Source: Lophium mytilinum (lineage: Eukaryota > Ascomycota > Dothideomycetes > Mytilinidiales > Mytilinidiaceae). From it: a stretch of 64,000 nt of DNA. The position numbers and the translations under genes are program-made. The stretch's first letter is position 1, and each line of letters begins with the position of its first letter. Of this stretch, positions 22,185 through 34,767 are shown piece after piece. The notes beneath the pieces were generated by a model. That model saw only the letters and a program-made list of their open reading frames with translations, was not told the origin of the DNA and did no database searches. The stretch spans positions 1,371,834 to 1,435,833 of the forward strand of contig MU004189.1 in the NCBI GenBank assembly GCA_010093605.1, read 5' to 3'.

Positions 22185-25100
22185 TTACGACACCGGCACC
22201 ATGACATCGAAGCATCCAGTCCCTACACCACTAAGCTTGCCCACCACAATTCGCGCGCTTGGATTCCGCAAATCATCCCAGTCTTGCTCGAGAACTGCAT
22301 CTCTCAAAAAGCCTAGTGTCGTCTCAAAGCTCATCTTCATGAACGGACTCATATTCCCCCTCATTCCCAGCCGGCTGAATGGCATAAAACCACCGCCCCT
22401 CGTCATGGTGTCGGCAACGAGGGTAAGATGGCGACGATCGACGCTAATGCCGTGACCTGAGAAGACGGCGTGCATCTCACGCACGATGCTCGCGCGGCAT
22501 GCTTCAACGCCATATAGTCGTAGCATGGCGGCAATGTCATTGGTGAAGAGGCGGTTAGGGTCTACGATATGCTGGTAGTCCCGCATGGCAACAAGGTTTT
22601 CTCCCTCAGTTACAACAATTGGGACCTCTACTGGCTTGCCAGTGGCCGGATCCATCGGGCCGTCTTCCTTCGAAAGGAGGCAATTGGCTATTCCAGGAAT
22701 GACCTGTATCGTCGCGAACTTGCAGGCGTCTTCGACGAGATGGAGCATGAGCAGTTTGGCTGTCGAAGCTGAGTATTCAAAGGTAATTTCGCACCACTTT
22801 CCGTGCTTATCAAATTTGGTGTTCGAAATGTCGGTATACGCGTGCATGATGCGTTCGCCGCGAACAGCAGCTGAACCGGCGGGGCGAGATTCGTCCTCGG
22901 TTTCGCTTTCTGATTCAGATCCTGATCCGTCAGGCACAGGCGAGTTTCCTTGTCGCGGGCTACCTCCATAGGTCTCGTCCTCTTCCGGAGATTCGTCTCT
23001 TACAGCTTGTGCTCTGATTGCTTCCTCCTCTTCGTCAGGTCCATCGAACTCAACGCTGTCTTCTCTTCTTCCACGCTGCTTGGCGCCAGTCGCGTCGTCC
23101 TCATCGTCGCCGTCGCTCTCAGCGTCTTCGTCTCCACCTTCTCTGATAGGATCGCCCTGCTCCACTTCCTCTTCGTCCGCTCCTGCATTGGCAGTCGCAC
23201 GCGCAGAGTTTCCTACTGAGGGTAGAGCGTCGGACTTGATACGCGAACTGGATTTGAAAGCTTTCTCTTGGCCCTTCTTCTTGAGGTCTAGCCGAATTAG
23301 CTTTTGAAGGCGAGGGATGAATTTCAATTCTAGTGAATCCTCCACGTCTTTCTGTTTAATGGCATACTCGCTACAATACTCCTCCGTTGGATAGAAGTCC
23401 AGGCGTACTTTGTATATTTTGGCTTCTTGATACGCGGTGCCTGGGCCTAGACTTTCCGTTACGGTCGCTTTGTCAACGACTGCCGATAATGGCAGTCGGC
23501 TGATACTCTTGGTGAAGGTGTCCGCATGTTCCATAGATATCTCGGGGTGCGGGTAGAGAGTCATCGAAGGAGTGGAAATATTGGCGCTGGCAGTCATAAC
23601 GATTTCTCGAAGACGAGGTATACCGAGTGTGACGTTCTTCGCCGAATGTCCCGCCAAATGGAAGGTGTTCAGAGTCATCTGCGTAGATGGCTCCCCAATC
23701 GACTGTCCGGCCACAACTCCAACAGCTTCCCCAGGCTCGACGACGGATTTGAGGTATTTGACGTCTAAGGCAGCCTCAAAATTCTTTCGGACAACTTTAT
23801 CTCCGGGGTCTTTCCTCTTCTTCTTGAGGAGACTATCTGGGTTTTCATCACAGTACTGATTTGACGCGTTAGCTAGTAGAAGACAGGTCTATGAAAAGGA
23901 ACTTACCTCTTTGCGGGCAGCGTAAAATTGCTCCGAGGTACTACCGCAATGCCGAGTAGGAGAAAACATAGAAACTGCTGGATCCATAGCTGCGAGGTCG
24001 CCAGTTTTTCGGTACTTCTTGTACGCAGCTTTGGTCCACTCTGTCGCGTCCTCGCTCCTTATTTTGCCAAACGCCTCTTCCATATTCAACGTTTGGATGA
24101 GAGACCAGAAATTTTCCGCCTGGAACTTGAAGTCATTGAGATATTTCTGCTTCGTTGGGTCAAGACCGTCTTCTCCGTAGAGGAACTGGACCATGCTTCC
24201 GTCTGCGTCACGGACGGAGGTGTCATATTCGACTTTGAGACCTTCCATACCCTTTACGATACATCGCTGCAGGTACCCAGAGCGCGAGGTTTTGACGGCA
24301 GTATCAATCAAACCTTCGCGTCCCGCCATGGCGTGGAAGTAATACTCTTGTGGCCGTACACCAGTCAAAAATCGATCCGTGATATAACCACCTGCTCGTA
24401 CGTTCGAGTCGAAAGGCTTGAAGCAAGGCAATGACTTGCCGCTGACCATAATCGGAACTCGTTTGCCTTCTAGAACCTGCTGTCCAAGATTACACGAGAT
24501 TTGATTCGCGTTCACCATACTGCCCTTTGCACCGGAACCTGTCATGGTCTGCATCTGGTTCTTTGGGAAAGGTTTGATTAGTCGATCAGGAAGACATGCG
24601 TCGGTCACTTTTGTTGATATGTCCTTTGTTTGGCCGTTGGTAAGGACGTCGAGGCCATCCTGTTTCGAGGAGTCCCGAAGTACTTGCTCCAGCCTTCTCC
24701 GCAATTCAGGGTCGTTGGGAGTGATCTTGTCCGCATCTAACGATACGTACTTGGCTGCAACCTTAAGACCGACTGTATCCACTCCCTTCAACTCTTCTCT
24801 TCGTTTCTTCTCTCCCTCGGAAGTGAGAATCAGATCTTCAACACCGCAGGAAAATGCTCGCATGTGGAGTAACTTGGTGAGTAATCGACCGAGGACACTA
24901 AGCAATCTTCCGGCGACGGTATGACCATATGCCTCATAGATGGCGTTGACGAAACCTCCGGGGCTTGGTCCGATCTGACTCTTGTCCAAAATACCACATA
25001 GCAGGTCTCCGTCATGGAAAATCACATTCTGCTCTTCGTGCTTCTTGTCTCCCCACAATGTCGCCTTGGTTTGAGAGCTTGATGTCAATGTCAGCCCTGG

Positions 25101-27519
25101 ATGAGTAGTGGGTTTGATGTTCCGTAGCACGGTAGTAATGACTTGCTTGCCTGTCCACATTGGCCGAGGCTTGATGATCGCAGGAGTGATGGTGACCAGG
25201 GTGCCAGATGTCGTGTGGCTATCTTCTGGTCGAAGACACGCGTAGAGCAGTTGCTGATAATCCTCGCGGTTGAAAAAAGTATCTCGATTTGTGAGCCACA
25301 CTCCCATCGAAATGTGATCCTGAATAAGACCTCGCAGGGGTTTTCCAGCAGTGGCTGATAGATACTGATGGTCTGTATCTGCAATCGTGGCTGCTTCTGC
25401 CCTAGCGAGCTCATTTTGGGGGAAATGCATATTCATCTCGTCTCCATCGAAATCGGCGTTGTAAGTGTTACAGTTGGCGTAATGCATACGAATGGTCTTC
25501 TCTCCAGGCAGCACTCTAGCTCTATGCGCCATCATGGACGGTTTGTGCAATGTCGGTTGACGATTCATGATCACAACGTCTCCGTTGTTAAGATGCCGAT
25601 GTACCTTCTTGTTGATCGCACCATTAACACTCGTGTTCGAAGGGGCAAGAAGCTGATTGGCGAGCGCTTGACGTTCCTCGATGTTTTTCTTCTTCAGATT
25701 GATGACCTGGCCAAATTCGTTCTCGATAGCGACAGCCCCAGGCCACTTATCAGGGCCATTCAGAACAGCTTCCTTCAAGTCGTAGAAGTTATGATTCGTC
25801 ACCGGCTCTGGGTAAGTCAACTTCCTGGCGAAAACTGGGGGCACGCCGATTTCGTTCGTCTCGATGTTTGGGTCGGGGGAAATGACACTGCGAGCAGCGA
25901 AATTGACTCGCTTGCCCATCATGTTCTTTCGAAATAGACCTTCTTTCTTCTCAAGCGTCTGTTTGACACCGTCCGCGTTCATTTTACCGGCTGCGCCTTG
26001 AAGGGGATTGCTGTCTTTGTCCACGATGGAGTTCACCGCCTGCTGGAGACTTACCCAGGCATCCTGTAGATCGTTGAAATCTCGTTTCCTATAGCCTCCT
26101 TCTCTTTCTTGACCGCCTAGCTCATTGTTTATTTGGCGCAACAAGTCAGACGCCGTGAGAACGTTCTTGTAGGTGCTATTTTTCGGGTTCTCTGCTATCG
26201 AACCGCCTGCTTTTGCTTCCGGGCGGTACTTATTGGGAGGAACAAGGACGTTATGCATGAAGAACATATCGGCGCTGATGCTTGGAGAATTCGAATGTGA
26301 CTGAGGACTGTAAACTAATCCAAGGAGTTCCGCCTCTTTCTCAAACAGAAGTTTCATGGCTGCGAGGACCTCAGAAGGAGTCATGTATTCCTGTTTAGCG
26401 TATTCGACTGTGCCCTTTTTGGTGGGTGCAGATGTCCTAGTTTCTTCCGCGATGAAATTCTCATTGTCCTGTTCCAAGTCGATCATCTCCTCGTCCTCGC
26501 CCTCGTCCTCGTCTTCCTCCTCATTAGATTCAGCAGTTAGATCTGCAACACCTTCGTCCGCATGAACACGGTTGGCTTTGCCTTTCGTGACAACCTTCTG
26601 CTTCTTCTGCATTATCAAAATCGGATTTTGCATACGCTTTCCCGCGTTAATCATGTTCGCGCGGTCCTTGGAATTGATCGGTTTCCGAAAAATCTTTACA
26701 GATTTGTCTTTTCGGTATTGCGGATTGACTCTATAGGAAAGTTAGCAAGATGCGTTGTGTTCCTATCGCATGGTACTCGCCCTTTGCAGTTTTTGCAATT
26801 CTTGCCTAGGACCATTTCCGAATAGAGGTCCTTCACAACTGCGCGACGTGCATCGCCCACTGCTTCCGTTTTCTCCATAGACCAGTCACTGTTTTTCCGA
26901 ATGCCAGCTTGCTTGATCATTTTGTTCACATAGGCGTCTCGTTTTGCGATCAGCTCATTCGCGTCTTCGTCCTCGTCCTCGTCATTTGAGCTATCCCCAG
27001 CACCAGCTGCCTTCTTGCGTTTGCTATTACTTGAAATCTTTTTATCGATATCTTCAGATTGCTCAAGAAGGCCGTGAGTGATTAGGCGGAGCTTCGAAAT
27101 GTATAGGTTGACTTTCGTTTGAGGGAGCTTTAGGTGGTGGCAGTAAACACATTTAGCCCTGAGGAGCCGTAGACACTGGTCCATGAATGTGATGTGGTAG
27201 ACTGGTAAGGGTAGCTCAATGTGGCCGCAGTGTCCAGGACAGCCAAACCCGAGTTTACATGTTGAGCATCTGGTCGCAAAGCTTTGGTCAGACTGCTGGA
27301 CTATGCATGAGTGGAGAATGCGAGTCTGTAGACTTACGGATTGTCGGCAAAGACCCCCAGAGATGAATCATACAGCCCGCCCGGCACTGGATGTAAGAGG
27401 GTATCGAAGGTCGTCGGGTTCGTAATTCGTTTTACGGATAATGCGCGGATATCGTCCGGTGATAGGAAGCCGAACTCGACGCCAGAAATGGCCGAAGACA
27501 CTGGCTGTGAGGTGTTCAT
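22185..27519 (-). CDS. RPA190: RNA polymerase I largest subunit (A190)
   Basis: Catalytic subunit that makes the 35S rRNA precursor in the nucleolus. Four exons join in frame (27519-27338, 27269-26781, 26730-23907, 23855-22185), giving 1721 residues, close to yeast Rpa190 (1664). Visible are the N-terminal zinc-binding clamp ([17 protein letters not shown], then CVYCHHL and CKNC), the catalytic [10 protein letters not shown] near 648-657 with its three Mg-binding aspartates, the bridge/trigger-loop region with [20 protein letters not shown], and the acidic insert between jaw elements typical of Pol I. The second intron appears to use a GC donor at 26780-26779: only that choice restores the conserved [13 protein letters not shown] stretch after CKNCKG. 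A MITE-like insertion sits about 200 bp upstream of the ATG. Confidence 0.97.
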
Positions 27520-28439
27520 GGTGATATTGATTGGACCTCTAGTCCTGTGCTCCGTGCGACAAGTGAGCGAAGCTCGACGGAGCTCAAGAACTGAAGCTTG
27601 CGGGTCGAGATTGGGAGCAAATCGCGGGACCAGAAATTTGCGAAGTTCTGCTGCCAAGAGTTTGGCGGTGAGAGTTTTCGGGGATCACGTGATGCTCCAG
27701 TATGCATCCCCTGGCATCCTGGCACGCGGGGGACAGAAAAAGCGGTACACCAGAACCGCTTATCGTTTTCAGAACACAATTACGCCCCAACGCTCTGAAA
27801 GAACAATATTTGGAAAGCAAATGAAAATAATCTTCAGAAGCAGCTCTATCCGTCGGTCTTATTTTTGTACTGTTTTATGAAGTAGTAGTGGCTGTAGACT
27901 GCTTTACTTTAAGGTGTATTTCGCTGACCTAAGCGATTTTGGTGGTTTGGTGTACCGCTTTTTCTGTCCCCCGCGTGCCTGGCATGCCTGGCATCATCAT
28001 CCCTACGCGTCATCTCCTCGTCTCTATCATCTTGTCGCGACTTATATCAAGTCTCGGAACTCCATCGAGCCCGAAAGGCTGTGAATGAGCAAGAACATTC
28101 CGGGTATGGTCAAGTGATGGGATACAAGTATGTACCCCTTCCGGATAGATTAGGTCCAGCGGCGCACTGGAATACCAATGATACCTATATTCTAATACGT
28201 GCTTATGACTAGATATTACGCACTAGGCCAGTCGCTAATTGATACTTTCTAGTTCAAGGCTTCGGACATTTCAGGACGGAGCTTAGTGGGGTTCCTAGCA
28301 TTATTCTGGTTAGAGATAACGGGTGAATGACAACAAGCCTGCCATTTATAGCCTGCATACAAAGCAGCAAACTAGCAAAGTAGCTACTCATTCCCCCGTT
28401 CCTCATCCCCACCCGCCTCCAAACACCCAGCAACCCACC
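27520..28439. promoter_or_regulatory. Divergent promoter region holding a MITE
   Basis: A 920 bp region between the Pol I subunit gene (minus) and the next plus-strand gene. The MITE-like element at 27723-27977 occupies its centre, leaving about 200 bp before the RPA190 ATG and 460 bp before the other ATG. No other feature is seen. Confidence 0.6.
27723..27977. mobile_element. MITE-like element with 30 bp perfect terminal inverted repeats
   Basis: A 255 bp non-coding unit. Its ends are exact inverted repeats, 27723-27752 and 27948-27977, beginning CACGCGGGGGACAG. A 5 bp direct repeat, CCTGG, borders both ends (27718-27722 and 27978-27982) and may be the target-site duplication, though CCTGGCA-like words also occur nearby, so the true boundary could shift by a few bases. 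The interior is AT-rich with no reading frame, so it depends on a transposase elsewhere. The superfamily is unassigned. Perfect ends suggest a fairly recent insertion. Confidence 0.78.
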
Positions 28440-29876
28440 ATGTCTGGGTACGTCAACACCCGGGGCATTAAAGTCACCCATAACGGTCTTGACTTCATGT
28501 ACTCTGGAGATGGCCTCCTTCGTCTCGGCTATAAGTTTGATGGTGATACCGTTACCCATCCTCGCCACTACAAGACCGGCACGGTGATGAAAGTCTACAA
28601 AGCTGCCTCCAAGAAACCCCGAAACTGGTGGCGAGCGCAGTGCGCATTCCGTGGTGTACCGGAAGATGGAGAGAAAGAGATGTTATGGAAGCTAAAGGGG
28701 GCCGCGCCGAACGTGGTGTTGCCGGAGCTCGTTGAGTTGGAAAAGGAGGTGAAGACGAGGTGGGATGCCAAGCATGAAGCAGCGGTGAAGCGCGAGAAGG
28801 CTAAGAGGGAGAAGGCGAAACGCAAGATCGTGGATGATAAGATTAAAGCTTTGACGGTTGCGCTGCTAGATAAGGAGTCCGAGCAAGAGGTCCTCGTGTA
28901 CAAGAATGACTGGCACGGTGTTGAGGAAGCGGCGGAGTCCTTGGGGTTGGTCGTCAAAGCTTTCGACTGGGCTCAAGTTCGGAGACGTTTTCCATGTGAT
29001 CAGTACTACGGCTTGTGCATTGTCGTTGGAACGAGCGAGGCCGCAGTAGATGCCCAGCTGGCAACTCTCCGGCAGGAGGAGCAAGATCTTATTAAGGTCA
29101 AAGAGCAGGCAGCACGTGAGCGAGAGCAGGTGGAGGAACTACGAGAGCGAACTGAACGCGAGGAGCAAGCCCGTAAAGTGGCCGCCGTTGCGAAAGAATC
29201 AGAGAGGAACGGCTCATGGGATGTCACTGGTACTTGGAAAATCTTCTCAGATGCTATCGAGGAAAAATACCTATGTGACGACCGCGACGGGATGACTTTG
29301 ACTATCTATCGACACGTAGACAAGAAGGGGCGTATCCAGATGTATGCCGAGTTCAACTTCAGCATCTGCGAAGGATGGATGCGGTTCGAAACGCAAGACG
29401 AAGCCGCGAAAGCAATGGATGCTCGGGCCTCCACCGGTCAGAAACGAAAGCGCCACGATGATTCCGATGAGGATGAAGATGAGGATGAAGATAAAGACGA
29501 AGACGAAGACGAGTATGGGTACGATAGCGATCACGCCTCCAATGATCTAAGCCAGAAAATCTTTTATCTTCTACCCACAGAGGTCCCATCGCTAAGTGAA
29601 CCTACTTGGACTTATCGCTGGCGTGGACGCGAGACTGGCGAGGGTGAGATTGAAGTTATGGCAGATCAAGAGAAAGAAATGTCAATGACCTTCAGTGGGC
29701 GAGGTGGGGCTAAGCTCAAAGGTACGTGGTCTTGTCAGAACTATGTAGGCACTGTCGAGTTTCACGGCTTCAAGACGTCCATGGGGATTACACCAGACCG
29801 CGTCAGGATTCAGTCCGAGTGGCGTAGTCTAAGTGAGAAAGCTTGGAACCGGGAATGCGCTAGAAGATGGCATTGA
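28440..29876 (+). CDS. Hypothetical charged protein with WDVTGTW motif
   Basis: An intronless frame of 478 residues. The ATG at 28440 was chosen for its good context (CCACCATG) and because the 39 codons upstream are low-complexity; an earlier in-frame ATG exists at 28326 or nearby. The N-terminal 90 residues are globular (YVNTRGIKVTHNGLDF). A Lys/Glu/Arg-rich helical region spans about 95-130 and a second coiled-coil-like stretch 210-250. The motif WDVTGTWKI lies near 259-268 and a related GTWSCQNYVGTVEF near the end, possibly two halves of one beta domain split by an acidic spacer (about 342-362, nearly all D and E). I do not recognise the family. It is likely nuclear or cytoplasmic, as it has no signal peptide. 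Confidence 0.75.
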   Translation: MSGYVNTRGIKVTHNGLDFMYSGDGLLRLGYKFDGDTVTHPRHYKTGTVMKVYKAASKKPRNWWRAQCAFRGVPEDGEKEMLWKLKGAAPNVVLPELVELEKEVKTRWDAKHEAAVKREKAKREKAKRKIVDDKIKALTVALLDKESEQEVLVYKNDWHGVEEAAESLGLVVKAFDWAQVRRRFPCDQYYGLCIVVGTSEAAVDAQLATLRQEEQDLIKVKEQAAREREQVEELRERTEREEQARKVAAVAKESERNGSWDVTGTWKIFSDAIEEKYLCDDRDGMTLTIYRHVDKKGRIQMYAEFNFSICEGWMRFETQDEAAKAMDARASTGQKRKRHDDSDEDEDEDEDKDEDEDEYGYDSDHASNDLSQKIFYLLPTEVPSLSEPTWTYRWRGRETGEGEIEVMADQEKEMSMTFSGRGGAKLKGTWSCQNYVGTVEFHGFKTSMGITPDRVRIQSEWRSLSEKAWNRECARRWH

Positions 29877-30189
29877 ACGCTTCAAGCGTATGATGTCAGA
29901 GCTGGAGATGGTCGACTGTGTAAAAAGAAGGCATGAAGAGGATGGTGCGAGGTCACCACTCGCCTAGAAATGTTGCATCACGACCCGTGTAAGCCAATAG
30001 GCACTTTATTTAAGCTGCTTCTCTTTCGAGGGAGTTCAAAAGGATTCAAAGACTGCTACCTCGTGATCCAGCATATCATGGCTTGTACATAGGGTAAATC
30101 TATTCACACGCATACATATCTACATACGCACATATCCTTCCTCGAACTCCTAAATATCCCAAATCACCTCCAGTTCTCCGAATCCAGCC
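29877..30189. other. Intergenic, convergent 3' ends
   Basis: A 313 bp spacer with TACATA-rich sequence near 30090-30130 that looks like terminator and polyadenylation sequence. No gene is seen. Confidence 0.5.
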
Positions 30190-32893
30190 CTAAGACGCGC
30201 CTCCTAAACCCGCCGCATACGCCAAATACCATGTCCGACTCGCGCCTCCATCCAAATGGGTATAATCGAAATCGTCCGCCGCAAAGAAATTGTACGAACT
30301 GACCGGATCCACCAGCGCCAGATTCGCATACAATATCCCCCTCCACCCTCCCTCAACCGTATCCGCGTACCCGTTGCCGAAATAGGTATCCCACTCTTCT
30401 TTTACAAACGTCTTAGTGCGCGTGTAGCTGGAAGAAGGGTTGAGCGGGATCATATGGATGCCTTCGATGTATTCAGGGTTGGCGCCGAAGTAGGTAGTGT
30501 GGTCGACTTTGCTTTCGAACAACTACTCTCATGTTAGTATTGATACTCAAACATCAGCGTCAAAAGCATGTGTGTGTACTTACAATCCCAGTGACCTTGT
30601 TGGGGATAAACTTCGCTGGCTGCACCTTATTCGTGCTTTCCAGCAAGAAGTAGTGTTGTAAGCTCCTCGCATGCACAGCGAGCTGCAAATTCCCCCTTGC
30701 CTCCATGTTCGCATCCCCAATCACTGCGCCCCACATCTTTATTGCGTAGCTCGCGAATGCGTCTTCGGAGCTCGACTCCTCGTCTTTTCCGTCCCCGGAA
30801 TCGAAGAGGCCCTTCGCCCACGAGTGACCGTGGAACCAGTCGAACGACCGCTGGAACGGAAAGTACGGGTCGTCGGCAGATGGATTCGCGAAGTCACGCA
30901 CGAGCATGTTTACCCAAGCTTTGTTGTCACCCTCGGTCAGCCAGCTGGGATCGAGGTAGCCGATGACGGCGGCGGCGTAGACGAAATAGCCGTAGTGGAA
31001 GTGGTGGTCGTTGTACACGGAGTTGCCGAAGTCGACGCCTGTGTCGCCGGTGGTGTAGGCACCTGTGGAGACCGCGCCTTTCCAAACGGTGTCGTAAGCG
31101 AGGGGGTACTGTTGGGTATTGTTGACGAAGACGTTGAAGACTAATTGATATATTAGCGTTGAGGAGTATGTATGTCGAGGAGTAATCCTACCGTCCTTGA
31201 GTTTATCTAATCCAGCCGCAGCGAGTCCGGAATTGCCAGCCAGATCTTGCATCGTGTATATTACACCTGCAAACTTAGCAAGTCCCTTACCGCTGTAGTA
31301 CATGCTGTCCAGAACTGACTGTGCCACGAAGTCCTCGTTCAGCTCAGTTGCCGCAGCGTTGTTGATTGCCGTAATGGCTGCAGCGGAGAGCTGGTTTCCA
31401 ACACTTCCCTGACCACCATTGCCGCTCGATTGCCAAGGAGCGAATCCAATCTCTGTTGGAAGTCTCCCCTCGATCATAGTAATGCTGTCAGCTATCACAG
31501 CCTGGGCGTTGCCTTTCGTGATGGTCGTCATGTTGATATCAGTGAGCGCGTTGAATGTGGTGTCGTCGAAAGAGTCGACGAGATGAGGAAGAGCGAACAT
31601 GATCAACGACTGATTTTGAACTCCCCCCTTCTCCCAGGCCAGCGTATAGCTTCCAGAGTGAGCATCGACGGAGGCAGAGATCGATGAGCTTAGCGCGAAA
31701 GATCCAGCGGACGCGTCGTACGAGTTCTCTCCACTGGTTCCGGCAGGATTTTTTGCAACTTGAATAGAACCTTGAAACTTCTCGGGCCCCAGGATGGTTG
31801 TGCTATTCTTGAGAGTGAATGGAGGTGCTCCAAGACTGCCGGTTGGGGTGGCATAGAGAAGCCAATCGGTGCCATCGTTAAGTACGATCTGGTACTTGAA
31901 AGTGGCACCATTCAGCTCGCCAACATACTGCAGTGTCTTGAAGAAGATCCCGCTCTGGAGAATTGGAGACCCTCCGGTGTAGACTGCAGTAACGAATCCC
32001 ATGCCTTGCACCAGGGGGAACGTGACGATTGTCTCATCCTGCGCAGATGGGGCAAGATTGACGTTTGCAGAAAAGCCCTGAAGGGTATCTGTTGAGAGGA
32101 CAGTAGATTCGCCAAGTTCAGTCGCAGAGAAGATGATGGCCTGTAGACCAACAGGGCCAATGAAATAACGCGGAGGATCGCCAGAATCCCATGCCAGTTG
32201 GCTTGGCTCCGTGTGCGAGACTGCTAGGCCCCAACTTTCAGCATTTCCTCCCCCTTTGGACCAGCTCACCGAGTATGGTTGTGTCCATGTCGGATTGGAT
32301 TGCCCGCCTAGGAAGAAGTTTGCATAGAACTTGTTTGTTTCGTAAGGGGTGTCTTGAGGGTATATGTTAAGCTGTTTGACAGGGTGGTCGGATCGTTGTT
32401 TGATTTGTGCTGGTGGTGCGTCCGTAGCAATCGGGACGAAAATATTCGCAGAGGTCGGTCCAGTTGGAACTTGATATAGAGGGACTAGGGTGGTGGTAGC
32501 AGGAGCCAAAGATCCCTCGGGAGATGGCTGGCTGGTATTGATTGGAGAGCCAGTCTCATGGCCAGAAGGAAGTGCCGTGTTTACGGACTACAGAACGTCA
32601 GATGTTGTGTGACTGGATCAGGCTATTCGAGATTGCTTTCCGATGTCTTTTTCGGCCAAATGGGGGATACGAAAATGAATGCTTACTCCGGTGACAGTTG
32701 GAACAATGGTAGGCTCCACGGATTGCAGCGAGGAGAGAACAACAATACTATAACTCGTAGTGACATCTAAGCTGGACGATGGAGGAAGGCTTCTAGGGTC
32801 AACATGTACAGGGTCCCGCCTGACATCCCCAGCTGGATGAGCAGATATCAAGCTGGCGTGAAGGAAAGCCAAAAACAAGCTGTGATTGACCAT
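30190..32893 (-). CDS. GH81 endo-1,3-beta-glucanase
   Basis: Cleaves beta-1,3-glucan of fungal walls, for example in cell separation, autolysis or attack on other fungi. Four exons join in frame (32893-32687, 32587-31192, 31140-30584, 30522-30190), giving 830 residues. The signal peptide is MVNHSLFLAFLHASLISA. A Ser/Pro linker leads into the catalytic region from about 105. Family hallmarks visible are NKFYANFFLGGQ, YDTVWKG, DHHFHYGYF near 577, SFDWFHGHSWAKGLF, the acidic cluster DEESSSED near 655 containing the candidate catalytic glutamates, and GWRGILYANLALVDP at the end. The second intron length is a multiple of three without a stop, so retention would give a longer but in-frame protein. 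A TATATAAA-like stretch lies about 60 bp before the ATG. Confidence 0.93.
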
Positions 32894-34767
32894 CTTGAAT
32901 TGAAATGAACGAGTGTGTTGAAAGTAAAGCTGCTTCAAGCAACTGCTGAAAAGAGTGTATATAAAAAAGAGTGACGGTTGCTAAGAAGCGGCAAAGGAAT
33001 GTAAAGGTATCACCGGAAGAATGAAGTGGTACACCCGACGACCACCAACTATGGCGCACTCCCATTTCTTTATCATGTCTTGAAGATTAAGCACGGGGCG
33101 TCTGCATGTTTCGCATTAAACAAGCTAAAAGGTAAACGCATCCGTCGAATCAGAGTCTGAGGTGACCTCGATGCTCATAGCGGTGGTGGGGAGCAGCGCG
33201 CATGGGGCTGCCATCCCGAAAGAACGGCATCCCGGAGATCAGGAACATCGCGGCACGGACTTCCCATTGCCTCGAGGCAGGTGGTTGCAGGGAAGTGGAA
33301 CAAAGCAACTCCCAGGCCTTCCTAGACCCTCGTTGTGGTACCTGAAGACTCTAGAAGCACACCGCACCACATAGTAGGACAAGAAGTAAGCACGCAGCAA
33401 CGGACAAGACTACGGAATAGAGAGCTCAGGATCCTAGCAGTTAGACGTGGCGGAGGTGGAGAAAAGTACGCGCAAGAAACGACACGTAAATCGAAACGTC
33501 AAACAAGGAGGAGGTACTTCCCAGCAAGTCATCGATACCTATGAGCAGTTTAAGTGTAGTCATTTGGTCTAGTTGCAGCATTGGTCCTTGTCCAGATGTG
33601 ATCCCAACGAGCTTGAATAGACACACAATGGAATGAGGGGTGAAGGACCAGATGTGGGTCTGAGGTATTCGCAATTCGGGGAGATCTCAAACAACAAGAC
33701 TACCTTGAATACCCTCATTTGGACTCCGATTGGAAAAGGAAGGAGATGAAGAATAGCGAAGAACAGCCATATGAAGACTACGCGCCGCCATTGAGTAGTG
33801 TAAAATACTGTAAATTTCTGCGTGTCACAGTCGTTAGCACTTGAGTATGAAGGATGTGAAGAGGTCATCCGGCTCAGCCTCTCGAGAACGAAGGGTCTAT
33901 GGTGTGCAGGAGCCAAAGCCGCCGAGCAAGGGTAGCGGTCGAGGTGATGTTTGAGGTTTGATGGTGTTACAGTTTCGATGGCGCAGTCGGCGAATCCGGT
34001 TGAAGAGCATGGATGCTGCGGCTTGCAGCCTTTCCCGCACCCTGCTCATCCATCTCCCGCTGGACTGCCGGCATCACAAGCCTCTTTTGCCCTTACTGTG
34101 GAGATCGATTCGGCAGACGCGAAATGCTGCTGATTGAGACCCGTTTCACAGGCTCGTTGTGGGGCGAACAGTTGACAAATGACAGGTACGTTACTCGGCG
34201 ATGGGTGTACACCAAGTCCACTACGACAACCGCCACCACCTCATCGGTACCTTTGTGCGATAGAGGAGAGGTACAAAATTGCCACTTGACCGATTACGAA
34301 CCCGAGACTCTCTTGTATCTTAGCAACCATGAGCTGTCGTCCGGCCTGGGCCTCCAGGCCGGTCTCTGTCTCCACCACCATATTGGCGGTCTAATTTTCT
34401 TTTCGGACTTTGTCTCTTAATAAATCGAGATACACTCCGTATTTACGTGGCAACCCGTTCCTTACAGAGAGGCATTTCGTCTTTCGATCGTTTTTTTCAG
34501 CTGCATCAATACACCTGTCCACCATCACCATTGACGGAAATTCGAGGAGGGGCTGATGGCTCGAGTGCATAGAGGGCTCTCTGATGCAATTTACAGAATA
34601 CCTGCAGTGACTGCATCGTATCTATGTAGCTTCTACTACTATAGTCCATAAACTCTAAATCGTTATCCTTTAGGACCCAATACTCCAAGGCTTTACCATA
34701 CCTGTCAAAGCATCTCAAAAGAAAGACTCAAAACAGCCGAACGAGAGGCACACATCCGCCCAGAAGT
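32894..34767. other. Intergenic, 1874 bp
   Basis: Upstream of the GH81 gene and downstream of the RTA1 gene. Short frames on both strands (for example 33569-33916 minus, 34013-34420 plus) lack recognisable features. No mobile element ends are seen. Confidence 0.45.

Noticed and set aside
34341-34362. Perfect hairpin CCGGCCTGG-GCCT-CCAGGCCGG
   Set aside because: A 9 bp stem with a small loop is expected about once by chance in a window this size, and nothing nearby links it to a gene or terminator.
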